A DNA stretch of 64,000 nucleotides from Cunninghamia lanceolata (taxonomy: Eukaryota > Streptophyta > Pinopsida > Cupressales > Cupressaceae). The position numbers and the translations under genes are program-made. The stretch covers positions 930,001 through 994,000 of the forward strand of contig BSBN01000829.1 in assembly GCA_027924645.1 (NCBI GenBank), read 5' to 3'. Of the stretch, positions 43,830 to 56,243 are shown piece by piece (position 1 is the stretch's first letter; every line of letters begins with the position of its first letter). The notes under the pieces are model-generated. The model was given only the letters and a program-made list of their open reading frames with translations. It made no database searches and was not told the DNA's origin.

Positions 43830-45072
43830 TGTTTTGTGGGAAAAAAGAGGAAGATGGAATCTTGGTTTATTTCAAGGGTTTATGTTAAATCCTCCTTTCA
43901 CCACAACATTCAAGGACATTCAACCGAGTAGAGAACTCTCCTACAGATCTCCTATCACTTGGAATAGGGGGGAAGATTGGAATTGTGTGAATTTATTGTT
44001 CAATTAAGCTAGATTATGCTCAAAACCCTAATTTCGTAAAATCATAAACAAACAGACAAATCACAGAAAATGATCGCACACAGAGATATCAAATGACAAT
44101 CAAATATATACTAGATTTTGAAGTTCAGTGTGTGGAAAAGTCAGGGACTAATGAGCAGGCACCCTAGTCCAGTGTACCTATTTTTGTCAGGATCTCTGAA
44201 GAATGTCTGCAACACAATCCTGTTGTCACAAAGATTTCATCGCATCAGAATCTAGAGGACTAATGTGTGGGCACCCTAGTCCAAGCCTTGATTTTCTTCT
44301 TTTCTTTGCACTTTTGATAATCTATAATGTCTCCTTGCAACTCCACTTATTTCACTTTCAAAACCTATAACCTGTAATCACAAAAAAGTGGGTTGGGGGT
44401 TGTGGTGTTTAATGGCTTGCCTCAATCAAGCCCCAAAGAGACATTCAAGTCTTCTGAACATCGTTGTCAAATAAAGAGTGTGTATCCCTGCAGGATAGAG
44501 GAAAAAGCCAATTGATAAATGACTGAAAACATAAATGAATATTACCTCGATGGTGTAGCTCTCATGGAAGGAAGATGCTCTTTCATGCCATTAGGAGATG
44601 GAGCCAAATCTACATAAACAAACATAATAACAAACAATACTACTCGGCAACTCAATGAATGCTTTGAATCACTTTTGCATAAAGTCAAAAGTTCACAATG
44701 TCCATCTCTAGTTTACAAATGAATGCCTAAACATTCTTATAAATGCAACTAATCAACTTCTCGCCAAGAAATTCATAATTCAAACTTGAGGTGTCGAGAT
44801 AGAACCTAATAACGGTCACATAACCGACACATGAAAATAGGTCCTGACCTAAAATAGGGTAGGACTAGGGCGCGTGTACCCAAGTCCTCCCACCTATTTC
44901 AGGTAGGAATCATCATAAATACATCCCCTAGGTCCCATTTGCCATGAAACTCAGGGGTTTTCTCATTGGGAGTTATCATTAACATGCAAGATGATCCAAA
45001 TGCATTTTAAAGGACCCGGGAGCTAAACCTTAAGAGGGGAAAGCCCCGAAGGGGACATTTTTTGACATAACA
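43830..45072 (-). repeat. 5' LTR of BC
   Basis: Runs from TGTTTTGTGGG to TGACATAACA (1243 bp). Direct repeat of 38258-39499. Confidence 0.9.
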
Positions 45073-45328
45073 CATACTAAGTCCACCATGTCCTTTGTAT
45101 CCCATGTTTTTGACAATGCAGAGACCTCTATTGTATTGTTCAACTGGTAATATCACTGGATCTTTTTCATCTTGGAATATCAAACATGAGATGTCTTCAA
45201 TACATTCATCTTCTAGTCTTCCCCATCGAGTGAACACTGTCGGTTGAGCTTGTATGATGACTTTCTTTCATTCTTTTTCTATAGGAGCTTTTCCATATGA
45301 CTTCCAGGTGATAAGGGCAAGTTCCCCA
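45073..45328 (-). pseudogene. E1 linker with G-patch
   Basis: Reads MPLSPRS-like NLPLSPGSHMEK at the far end, then FTRWGRLEDECIEDISCLIF and the G-patch core IVKNMGYKGHGGLSM (compare ILHRMGYEGQGPIG in E2). It sits between insertions F (to the right) and BC (to the left). Joining across BC gives GGLSM-HEQGTLETI, matching the E2 linker; joining across F gives NLPLSPGS in frame. A TGA lies near 45266. Confidence 0.85.
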
Positions 45329-46017
45329 TGTCATGCCCATGACGAGCCCACCTGTATGTCAACCATACAAGTTTGCTAAAAGGTGGAAATATTTTTTTTG
45401 AAAGGTTTAATAGTTACATTAGACATAATTTTCTAAAAGAAATTTATTTTATTAACATCAAATCTATAATTTCATAAGAATTATCCACCATGTAACTATT
45501 TGACAAGACCGACAATTTTACTAATAATAACTAGAAGCATTAATCTAATCTACATTCCAACTTGTAAGATCTACTTAATTTATTGGCACAAATAATATCA
45601 TTACTAATGAAAAATTTGAACTTAAACAATTCTTTAAATAATCTAATTCAAATAACATAGAATAATAATACTATTTCATGATTTCATAAAGTAGTAATAA
45701 AACATTCAATTGCTTCGCAAATCTAGTCTTACTATCTTTTTTGAAAGAAGTCTTAACCTATATTTTCATTTTCTAAATTCCAATACAAGAGCTTGTTTCT
45801 AATTCACAATATAACAAAGCTTTCCTTATTTTTAAAAATAGAATAAGGTAATGTATTTACTTTTGAATCAATATAACACTATTGCTTTTCTTATAATTAA
45901 CCATACAAATAAATAAAATTAAAACCCTTTTTCCTATAATTTGAAAATTCTTTTATTTAATTCTCTACTTGAAATAAATCTAATAACTAATTTTAAATAA
46001 ACCTAAATCAATCTCTT

Positions 46018-46026
46018 AAATCAATT
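46018..46026. other. Target-site duplication of the LINE (left copy), AAATCAATT
   Basis: AAATCAATT directly before a poly(T) run; the same 9 bases are at 49600-49608, at the 5' end of the LINE. Confidence 0.8.
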
Positions 46027-46405
46027 TTTTTTTATAAACAAAAGTGGCAAGCCACTATAATTATATGTATTAATATTAAAAAGTTACAAAGTTGGTTCAA
46101 TAGAGCATACCGGCAGGAAATATCCAGCAAGAAAACCTCCCGTTGTAGCTTGAAATTTACAATTTTCCCTTAACAGGTTTACAATAAAGAGGAATGGGGA
46201 AATAGAGTAATACAAAAAAGAGTTATAATCTTTGCCCCCAAAAACTCCACAAAAAATAAAAGGATTTGAAACTATCCCTCGGAACATCAGTTGAAAGAGA
46301 ACAAAATTGATGTAGAAAACATCTCCACTGGACTATACAGAGCTTTAGAGGAGAAGCCTTTGCCAAAAAATTTGCAAAACCAGCGACTAAATACAAGCAA
46401 CTAGA

Positions 46406-47171
46406 CTAACCATCAACTAGTGCATTGAGATCTTGCAACATAACATTACCCTCAGTAGCATCTGGTTCAACTGGTGACCCAGGAGGAGGAGAAATTTGAG
46501 GATGGTACTGAATTAAAAAGAGCAGAGCATGAAACTTCTCTTCCACCTGATTCACTAGTAGATCACCCAACTTAGCTCTATGAGCATGAAGAGGGATGCT
46601 CATTAGTTCCTCATTCTCGAGTCGGATGGCCGAACCAAAGGCATTGAAGGTGCAATTGTGAGCAGGAGAATGAAGAATATTACATTTAGTAAACAAACCA
46701 CCAATTAGAGCACCTGACTTAAACAAATCATAATTATGGAAGGCATCTAGTAACACTTCCTCTAAATACAGAAAACAATGAACAAACTTTGCAATTCACT
46801 GCCTCACTATAGAGGAATCCTTGATCAAATCCATCACATTAGAATCAAACATAGATAAAATATGAGAAGGGTAAAGAGAACGCGCATGGGAATCCAACAA
46901 TTCATTCCCTACCACCTCACGTACCACTTCCTCAGAGTATTGATTATCAATTGCAAACACAGAAGCTAAACCCTCTGCATTTACATTACCAAAAAAGGTC
47001 ATCTCCCATTTCTACATGGGGAAGTGAAGTCTCTGATTCAATTGGATCTCCATCTTTCAAAGTTAGAAATAGGGGATGAAAAAACCAAACACTAAATAAG
47101 GTTAGATAAACTGAGGGACTTTGAATATTAAAGCAAAACATCATTGCAAGTCCTCTCAGCTCATGCCACAT
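46406..47171 (-). pseudogene. Extra reading frame downstream of LINE RNase H
   Basis: After the RNase H stop at 47391 a further protein can be read from about 47171 to 46406. It runs through a frame change near 46990 (HVEMGDD, then GNVNAEGLASVFAID) and one TGA near 46797. It continues LLDAFHNYDLFKSGALIGGL, CTFNAFGSAIRLENEELMSI, HRAKLGDLLVNQVEEKFHAL and ends LQDLNALVDG. I do not recognise the family. It has the composition of a real soluble protein. It could be a third ORF of this LINE, a captured host fragment or chance. The stretch 46034-46405 after it is the 3' end. Confidence 0.5.
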
Positions 47172-47390
47172 TCCAACAAACTAAAATGAAGTACTAAAAA
47201 ATTGGAATCAGTGTAGATTACCCTGCTGTGAAAGGAGAGCACACGCAAATGTTATCATGAAACAATTAATTCACATGAATAAACAATTTTAATGCCAAAA
47301 AAGGATAAGTAGGAGATATTAGGAGGAGCATGCTTCTCCTGCAATCAGACTTTACAAGTACTAGATTCTTTTTCAATTAGACTTAAAATA

Positions 47391-49599
47391 TTAGGGTAAT
47401 GCAATGTTCCCACTATCCAAAATGAAACGATCTACCTCCAAATCAAATGCTAAATTAGCTAGAGCATCTACCAAAAGATTACCTTCTCTAAAGCAATGAG
47501 AGATAATAAAGTTATCAAAACATTTCAACAAATCCCAAGCCTCTTGTAAAATATAATTAATCTTCCAATTCAATGCAACATTTTTCTTCAAAGCATTGAT
47601 TATTACCAAAGAATCCCCTTCTATGTGAAGGTTAACAATATTCACCTGCTTAGCTAATTTCAAACCTTCAACTAGAGCCAAAGCCTCAACTAAATTGTTA
47701 GTGGTTTCTAATATTTTAAAAGAAAAGGTTAATAAAAGTTCTCTAGAAACCCCTCTTAAAGCCCCTCCAATTGAGGCAGGACCTGGATTACCTTGCGAAG
47801 CACTGTCAAAATTTAGCTTTATATACCCTTGAACAGGGAGCAACCATCTAATGGTACTTCTATCAATTTTAAAGTTAGAAGAAATACCCAAGTCTGGCAA
47901 AGGCTTTAAAAACTTCCAAGATTTCAAAAGCTTATCATCCCAGGAGGAGAAATTTAAATTTGAAGAACCCCTCCTTTGTAAATTTCTCATGATCACTTCT
48001 GATATAGACTTCTCAATCTTTGACAAAATAATTTCACAAGTTTGGAATTCTTTTCTAAAAATCCTCTAATTTCTCTCTAACCATAAATTCCATATCACAA
48101 CAGAAGGAGAGACAATCCAAATAGAAGAGAAAGTTGAGCCTTTATAAAGAATTGGCTAGCTACGAAACAAATTCAAATTATAATTAGTTAAAGGAGCAAA
48201 CCAATTAAGCTTTGAAAATAACCAATACCAACAAGTTGAAGCAAAAGGACAAAGCACAAAAAGATGATCAGGTTCCTCATCACACTTTCCACAGAAAACA
48301 CATTTAAAAAGATCTGCTAAATCAAGTTTAGTAAGCCTTTGACTAGTCGAAATTTTCCTCTGAAGAGCCAACCAAGCAAAATCACCCACCTTAGGAAGAC
48401 AAGCAACATTCCAACAAAGAGAGAAATGCCAGTCCAACATATGACTTCCCTTTTTGAAAACCAAGGATCTATAACCATCATGAACAGAGTAAGAACCATT
48501 ATTTGCAAAAGTCCAAATTAATTCATCTACTTTATCAGAAAAACAAATCTTCCTCTTTTGAAACTGAAAAGAAAGTAATTTTTTTTTATCCTGAAGAAAA
48601 TCACACTACTGAAAATCTTTCCACACCACTGAGGAGAAGGATTCATCCCTGATTACTGAAAAAAAATCTCTCACCTTACTCCCCCAATTAAGTAAAAGAA
48701 AATTTCTAGCCTGATCCAGACCATCGCAAAGAGAAAGAGGAGGGAAACCATTCCATGAATCCTCCCAAAAACTAGCCTTAGAACCATTAAAAACCTTCCA
48801 GGAAAGATTAGGGAGAATACCCCCCCTACAGGCCACTAAAAAATTCCACATGCTAGATCCCTTAGGAGGATTCTCTACTATGAAAATTCTTTTAGGATCA
48901 GAAGAATCCAAATACTTATATTGCATAAGTTTACACCACTTTAACTAAGGTTTGGAATAAAGCTTCCAAGCCAACTTAGCACCCAAAGACTTGTTTTGAG
49001 CTTCTAAGCTATGAATACCTGCTCCCCCTAAAGATTTAGGAATACAAACCTTATCCCAAGAAATCAATGGGATCTTATTACTAACTTCTGAACTACCCTT
49101 CCAAAGAAAAGACCTAAGAGATTTCTGAATATATTCAATAATTCCTTTGGGAATTTGCAAGACTGAGAGCATATAGATTGGAAGAGAAGACAAGACTGAC
49201 TTAAGAAGAGTAATCTTACCAGACAATGTAAGCCATCTACCCTTCCATAGAGCAATTCTATTATGAATTGACTTAGAAATCTTTGCCCAAAAAGACTTCC
49301 TATTAGGACCAAAAAATAAAGGGATGCCCAAGTATTGACTAGGTAATGACCCCAGTTTGTATTTCAAAAGAGAAATGATTCTAGACTAAATATTTGTTTT
49401 GGTGTTAAAGAATTTTTTTTTTTGACTTCTCCAAATTAACCTCTTGATTGAAAACATCACAATAATTTGAGACTGTAGACTGAATGCATTTAGCCTCATG
49501 AAAAGAAGGAAATCCAAACAATAAAGTGTCATCTGCAAAAAGAGTATGAGTAAAAGGAAAAGAAACCCGAGGAATCACAATACCCTTCTAATTAGAAAA
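47391..49599 (-). pseudogene. LINE ORF2 remnant: RT C-terminus, zinc finger, RNase H
   Basis: Reads HTLFADDTLLFGFPS (catalytic FADD, near 49530), then YLGIPLFFGPNRKSFW, SGKITLLKSVLSSLPIYMLS and LGGAGIHSLEAQNKSLGAKL. The zinc-finger region has CVFCGKCDEEPDHLFVLCPF (about 48270). RNase H at 48026-47391 has YIKLNFDSASQGNPGPASIG, NNLVEALALVEGLK, IEGDSLVIINAL and HCFREGNLLVDALANLAFDL, with the D, E, D and final D visible. TAG stops lie near 48945, 48603, 48160 and 48070, and a few frame breaks occur. Plant L1 elements with a terminal RNase H are well known. Confidence 0.93.
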
Positions 49600-51539
49600 A
49601 AATCAATTATTATATTAATGTATTTTCAAATTAGAATTATCACCTAATTCAACCTTAAAAGCATAAAGACAAATTAAAACAATTCCTTTTTCTATTATGA
49701 ACACAAAACTTCCTTTTATTCAACTAGAACAATTGCTTTCTTTAAACTAAAAAGAAAATAACTAAAATTGCTTTTCCAAATAAAACTTACTTTCTTGTTT
49801 AAAATAAAATAATTCATGAAATAAAACATAATATATATATATATATCTTTGTTTAAAATAAAACAAATCATAAAATAATCCTTTCCTTTAAAACTTCAAA
49901 TTTCAAATATATTTAAAATAGAACTAATTTAAAATTCTTTCTAATAAATTAATGAGACAATTAAATTGCTTTTCAAATTAAATTATACATAAAGCTTACC
50001 TTTTATTTTCTATTTTTAAATTAAAAATTTCTTTTCATTCCAAAAATAAAACCAAATCTATTTTTTTTCCATTACAAAATTGATTAAAGCCAAGATTGAT
50101 TCTTTTTCCCATTTTAAAGTAATAAAATCAAACCGATATTATTTATAAAAATTAAAGCAATAAAAACAACTATTAAAATTGAATTATAATTATAGTAATC
50201 ATTCTTTTTTTTTTTCTATTTAATCCATGATTTTTTTTCCTATTTTAAAATGTGTTAGAAAGGTAAAAAGAGATCTAAAAATATCATAAATAATTAAATA
50301 ATAGTTTCCTTTAATATAATTTTCTAAAAATCATACAATCACATGTATAGTCATAATCTTCAAAATAGCAGTATAGATAGACAGTTACTAATTCATACAT
50401 ATCTCATAATTGACAATTTGGATATGGCTGAATTCTTGTGAGGATTTATTCAACTAGATTTTACATCTTTAGTAAAAATATGGAAGAAACCTAGTTACTA
50501 AAATAAAATTTATTAAAGATACAAAGCACTAGTTTTTATCAAGATAATTTTATATCAATCCATACATACTGTTACAAATATTTTTATATTTGAAAAAGTA
50601 GAATCTGGGTATCATTGATTTTTTTATGACTTAAAAAACTCAATGGTGCACTTTTCCTAAAATTTTTAGATGAACCCAGTTTCTAAAACAAAAGTTAATG
50701 AAGACAGTACATAATGGTTTTTCTACAGACAATTTTACCAGCTTTTATAAAAAAATAGTGAACTTGTTAAATTCACAAAATAAAAATAATGTGAGGTGAA
50801 ATTATAGAAATTATACATATACTTCAATCAACTATTTTCTTTTCCCAAAATCCAAACCATAAAAATTTATAAGGTTATACATAACAGAGGAAACATTTCT
50901 AGAATTACCAACATATCCAACAATTAATTTATTTTCGTTTCAATGACATATACAATAACTCAAAACTCTCTTTTCTCAACAATGGAAAAGTTCCAACAGG
51001 AATCACATAGAAAGAAACTTTTGCCAAAACTTATAACATAATTAGTTTTTTTTTTTCGGAAAACCCAAAGAGACTCTTCCCAGCTTCCAATGTTTAACTG
51101 GGACCTTTCTTTAACCTGCACACATACAGTCAAATAGATGGCCAAGTCCTACTCTCCACCCTACGGTAGGGATTGCATATGTACATCGCACCCCTGAGCA
51201 GGAGAACTCCATAAACCAGGTTCACATACACATGCAATAAACTTGCAAATACATAAATCCAAATAGAAGTAAAATCACAACAAGTTTCCCATGGTTTGAC
51301 TCACAAACAAGGATCTTTATTGGATCCAATTTAGGGGGAGGGAGGGAGAAGTCAACCCTCTTGGGGACACAACAACTATCAAGAATCACCACTAATCACA
51401 ATATGTAATTTCATCACCACCAACCCTTATACCTCCACACATACCTCCTCAACAATGCAAAGAATTCAAACCCCAGCACTACCAATCACCACCACAACAT
51501 AACAACAATCTCCACTTCTCCATACACCTCCAAAACCTC

Positions 51540-51715
51540 CATACACCTCAATATAACAAAATATACGAACATGCATCTCTACAACCTCCACTAATACACA
51601 TCAACACAACAAATTATACCAATATACATCTCCACAACCTCCACAAATACACATCAACATAGAAAATTATACCAATATATACATCTCCACAACCCCCACA
51701 ATACACCAATCACAT
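51540..51715. repeat. About 60-bp tandem repeat, CCTCCA/CATCAACA-rich
   Basis: About three copies of a unit with ATACATCTCCACAACCTCCA, AATACACATCAACA and AAATTATACCAATAT, in F. The plus strand is strongly depleted of G over 51400-51720. Confidence 0.75.
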
Positions 51716-52983
51716 ATCCATCAATGAATCAATTAAAACTAGTAACCACTCCCCAAGAGAGGTTCATGCCTCCCTCAACCCCTAAGACTTGGGAGGCTCT
51801 CATAAATTTGGAGAGCTGCTCCCATACAACCCAAAACCCACAAACTTGACAAAAAGATAGAAAACCCCAAAACCTCATACAAATATGAAAATCTCATAAA
51901 ATTACATAAATTTTACAAACTTAAAAAAATGCGAGAAATCTAGAACATTACCTCAGCTCCCCAAGTTAGGGTGAGTCCAAAAATAAAACCAGAAATGAAA
52001 TCCAAACTTGCTCTTGAATCCAAATTCTTGTACTAAAATATTTTCAAAAATCTTCAAGCCCCAAAGATCTTTCTCTTCTTCTCAAAATTTATCCTCTCAT
52101 ATTCATGCACAACAAAAGTATAAAACCCCTTCCCCAATTTTCCCATAAATAAAACTTCATAAAATCAAAAAGGAGGGAAAAGAAGAAAAGAAAGCAATTT
52201 CCTTTTTTTTTTCCCCCAAAAGACTCTTCCCTTCCAAAATAAAACAAGGAAATAAAATCCTCTCATAAAAGAAATATTAAAATATTAATTTAAAGCACTT
52301 ATCCTCATCCCACTAAAGAAATAATAAAAATAAAGATAAATAATTAAATTGGCTCTCACCACATAAATACAATTAAATAGAATTTATAAAAATAATAAAA
52401 TTTCACATCACACAAAAATGAAAATTAAAAATAAAACAATAATTTTACACCACACTTTAGCCTTAACCCCTTCCATGGGTTAGGCTAGGCTAACTAGTAT
52501 AACATAGGGGTTCATGGAGTCTCTGAAACCACTTAAGGAATCTTGGCCACCCACATGCACACTTAATTTCAAACATCAGTATGTCAAGATAATATAGCTG
52601 AAGCAACTTAATGCATAGCAAAAATAATTTAAATAATCAATTTTCATTCATGATCACATACTCAAATAATTCAAAAAATAATTCATTTGATAACTAACAT
52701 ATAGGCATCGAATTCTTTTAACTCTTCCTTTCCCACATAATTATAAATTTGAAAATCATCTACTCAAATTTAATTAAATCACATAGTCCAACCACATAAA
52801 TCCATAAAGTTTAATTATAATAAATGTCCATAGTATCATCTAGCATAATGTCCAATCATAATAACCATAAATTTCCATAGTACTAACATAATGTTCCACA
52901 ATCATCAAAAATATAATCCAACTAATATAACCAAGCAATGCAAATTAAGTCAACTAAAATGTCAGAAAGGGATGGGCCTCACA

Positions 52984-53529
52984 CCCCACACAACAAGGCT
53001 TTTGCAAGTCATATTTTCTTAACCCTGTATCCTTATATTGAACCTTAACCTTGGGAAAATGTTTATTAGTTGGGTTTTTGGTTAAGGTGGATGGATCTAT
53101 GTAAGAGGATGAAGGTTGAGCTATGACATTATTTGGGATTTAGTTTGAATTTTGATATCTACCTTGCATAGTTCGACAAAATTCAAAAGGGTCGGTATCT
53201 CCAATAATGGTAATTCCCATACCATCAAAGGGAAACTTTAAACATTGGTGGTATGTGGAGGGTATGACCTGCATGGTGTGGATCCATGGGCGACCAAGGA
53301 TAATATTATATAGGAGGTCAAGGTCCAGTACTTGACCCTGAGTTTCTACTAAGGCAGGACCAACTCTGATTGGTAGATGAATGACACCTTCTGATTCTCT
53401 TTCAGCATTATCATATGCTTTGATTGTCATAATTTTGGTAGAGTCAATGGCATCCTCAGAATACCCTAACTGTTTTAGCAGTTTCAAAGAATAAATATTT
53501 AGACCAACACCACCATCTATAAGGATTCA
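52984..53529 (-). pseudogene. E1 protease and following linker
   Basis: From 53529 down: ILIDGGVGLNIYSLKLLKQL (catalytic Asp in DGG), KIMTIKAYDNAERESEGVIH, LPIRVGPALVETQGQVLDLD, LLYNIILGRPWIHTMQVIPS and FDGMGITIIGDTDPF. After a stop near 53140 the linker continues to HFPKVKVQYKDTGLRKYDLQ, where F interrupts it at 52988. A TGA lies three codons before ILIDGG. The order matches E2 position by position. Confidence 0.9.
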
Positions 53530-56243
53530 TTTGACTTTGCACTAGTGAATATAAACTTCAATGTGTAGTGCTTCATTATGGCAAGCGTTTTGGAATGGAA
53601 GGTCCTTTTCTGTGAATACGAAGTGATTCGGGGAAGCAATGTGACCTATCATGGCCTAGAATTGTGCAACGTCAATGTTGTCTGGGACATATGATTCTTG
53701 GAGTGCTTTTTCAAGGATGGTCCTATGCTCAGGTGAAGACCAAAGGAGATCGAGAATGGATATGAGAGCTAGTATTTTTCCCAAGTGATCTAGAATGTTT
53801 TATTCAAAATTGGGATGGATGTTTGGTGTTTCCCCACGAAGGCTAACATGACCTCGACAAGTAGTGACAACATAATCAGGGGATTTACCCTTAATGGTAA
53901 GAGTGGACACAAGACTTTCTCTGATATGGCCAACAATGGAATCATATTGACTTGACAGATTATTGACTCCTTTTCCTTTATTAGAAGTGTTTCCCTTATC
54001 GTGGGGTGGGAATGGATCCTTATAAATATCAAGGTCATTGTTTGATGTGGGTTTGGGAGTGTCATCTATAGTAACATCTCCTCGATCGATAAGGTTTTGA
54101 ATGAGATTTTTCAACTTCATACACCCAGGTGTTTTGTGTCGTTTGACTCTATGGTATTCACAATATTCATTATATTTATACCACAAGGGTTTAAATGTAG
54201 GTTCATCATATTGTCTAGCTTCAGGCAATGTGATTAAACCATTTTGGACAAAGTTATTGAGAATAGATTTGATGGGTTCCCCCAAGGGAGTGAATCTACA
54301 TTTAGGTACGAAGTCTTGTTTGGGTTGGTCCCTTGGAGTGGAGGGGATATTATTTATTGACGCTTAAAGGTTAAGATGTGTTTGGACAGTTTGGACATGT
54401 TTTGCATTCACAACACCATCGTTGACAACATTTTTGTTTTTATCTCAAAATAGGGCTTTTCATTTGAATTTTGAGTGTTGTCTTTTATCTCCTTAAAGAT
54501 TTTTACAAGCCCTTTAGTAATAAGGGCTTTTTCAATGTTTGTTCCTTTGGAAATGATTTCATTGAAAGAGTTAGCACATTGTATTTGCAAATGGAATCCA
54601 AGTTCAGGATTTAGATTTTGAAGAAATATGTTTACTAATTGTTTCTCAGTGATAGGCCAAGGAAATTTACTGGCCATATTTCTCCATCTTTGTAGGAATG
54701 AGATGAAGGTTTCTCCATTTCTTTGTTTATTGTTACACAAGTCTATCATGGAGACTTCATGTTCGATGTTAAAAGAAAAATATGTAACAAACTTTTAAGT
54801 GAGTTCGTGCAAAGTCTTGATTCCTGGGGAAAGATGGGAAAACCAATCCATTGCTTTCCCTCCAAGACTATGAGGGAAGAGGCATAAAAGATAGGTATCA
54901 TTATTGGCAACCTCTAAGGAAGCCATATAGAATTCCCTTAGGTGTTCTTTGGGATCACCTTTTCCTTTGTATTTATCAAAATTTGGTATTTCAAAGTTGT
55001 GAGGAAAAGGTATCATGGGAATTGATCAATCAAATGGATAGGGGAAAACTTTCTCAAATGAGAAAGTTTTCTTGGTACATTTCTGAGTGTGAGATCTGAA
55101 ATTTGTTTTTGAAGGTTGAACAATTTTAGATGTTTGTGGTTGTGCAAAATTTTGTTGAATGGTAGATGAAGGTGGTTGTTGTTTTTGTTGTTGTTGTGCA
55201 AACATTTTTTGAATGATGGATGAAGGTGGTTGTTGTTGTTGGTGGTGTGGTGGAGCAAAACCCTAATATGAGGAAGATGAAGGTGGTTGTTGTGATATAT
55301 GATAGCGGTTCATGTAAGATATATAGGAGGAACCATGTGGAGGATTGTTAGGTATGGTATATGAAGTTTGAGTTTGTGATACTTGTGGAGGGATGCTATA
55401 TGAAGAAATAGGAATAGAAGTTTGCACTTCTGACACTTGTGGAAGAGTGACATAAGAGGCATTAGGAATGGAAGATTGGACTTGTGACACTTGTGGAGGA
55501 TTGGCATAAGAGCCATTAGGAATGGAAGATTGGACTTGTGACACTTGTGGAGGATTGGCATAAGAACCATGAGTAATAGAAGAATGGACTTGTGACCTTT
55601 GTGGGGGTTTAGCATAAGAGACATCTTAAATAGAAGATGGTGGTTGAGATGCTTGTGGTTTATTGGCATAAGAGCCATTTGGAATAGAAGATTGGAGTTG
55701 AGATGTTATGGATGTAGGAGTAAGAAGTGGGCCAAGTGAAGTAGGAATTTGGTAGAGTGAATTGACAAATTAGTTGGTGAAAGGTGATAGAAGAACACTT
55801 TGAATGGGCTAATTTGGAATAGTAGGTGCTAGGGTGGACATAGTTGAAAAGGAAGTAGGGTGTGATCCACCCATAGTAGCAATGGCAATATTTATGGGGT
55901 CTTGCTCCTTGATTTGGGATGTGTCAAAGTTGCTAGGCAACTTGGCATCTTGTTTGGCAAGAAATATAAAGAACCTATTAGGATCTAAGGCTAGAAGCCT
56001 ATCAATGGTGTCTATGATATTAGGATTTTGCAATTCTTCAATGTGATCTTGAGACAATTCTTAGGATGTTTGACCTATGTCATTAGAAGAAGAAGGTTCG
56101 ACTGTGTACCCTTATGGGACAAAGACATAGGGGTCCATACCCATAGTGAACTTGGTCGCATCAATGGGTATTTTAGGATTGCCTTGAGGCATATTTTGGT
56201 TAGCTTCCATAGCTTTCTTTTGTTAGGATCTAGTCAAAGGCAT
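53530..56243 (-). pseudogene. E1 gag
   Basis: I start it at the ATG at 56243 (MPLTRS), the counterpart of MVLTRS in E2. It passes a TAA soon after, an N-terminal region (DHIEELQNPNIIDTIDRLLA), an 18-residue tandem repeat (55390-55700) and Gln/Pro-rich stretches (55140-55260). The gag domain follows: NFEIPNFDKYKGKGDPKEHL, GGKAMDWFSHLSPGIKTLHE, EHEVSMIDLCNNKQRNGETF and NLNPELGFHLQIQC. The zinc-knuckle-like CEYHRVKRHKTPGC is at about 54150. Numerous stops and shifts break it. Gag would form the particle shell. Confidence 0.88.
55390..55700 (-). repeat. 54-bp tandem repeat coding 18-residue units in E1 gag
   Basis: About six units, exactly 54 bases apart where best preserved (55503, 55557, 55611, 55665). 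The protein unit reads SQVQSSIPNGSYANPPQV with variants. E2 gag lacks this array. Confidence 0.9.

Larger units (their letters stand above)
38258..45072 (-). mobile_element. BC: complete non-autonomous LTR element with a protease-like ORF
   Basis: Two direct LTRs of 1242 and 1243 bp flank a 4.3-kb interior with no RT, RNase H or integrase. On the minus strand the interior holds a putative primer site, a leader, one decayed protease-like ORF (42905 to about 41280) and about 1.8 kb of non-coding DNA. The interior is split by a solo LTR. Flanking bases are CATAA (38253-38257) and CATAC (45073-45077), a near-perfect duplication. Removing BC rejoins E1 in frame. The same family is seen at 7926-12016. 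It must rely on other elements for RT and integrase. Confidence 0.85.
46027..49599 (-). mobile_element. 5'-truncated LINE (L1-type, with RNase H)
   Basis: On the minus strand it starts in the RT palm just before FADD and continues with the RT C-terminus, a zinc-finger region and RNase H. An extra reading frame and a short 3' end with a poly(A) tail (poly(T) at 46025-46033) follow. A 9-bp duplication flanks it. The ORF1, endonuclease and most of the RT are missing, as is usual for incomplete LINE insertion. It lies inside F. Confidence 0.93.
45329..52983 (-). mobile_element. F: large LTR-only insertion in E1 (probable giant solo LTR)
   Basis: Bounded by TGTCATGCCC (45329) and GGGCCTCACA (52974-52983), which are inverted repeats of each other except at two or three bases, and flanked by perfect CCCCA duplications (45324-45328 and 52984-52988). 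Without the nested LINE it is about 4.07 kb of AT-rich DNA with no coding sequence, primer site or internal direct repeat that I can see. In minus orientation it starts TGTGAGGCCC, like the LTR of Element 1 (TGTGAGGTC). A very long solo chromovirus-type LTR is the best guess. A degenerate whole element is possible. Confidence 0.65.

Noticed and set aside
45007..45237. Single 76-codon gene
   Set aside because: Its last part is BC LTR sequence; the first part is the E1 G-patch linker.
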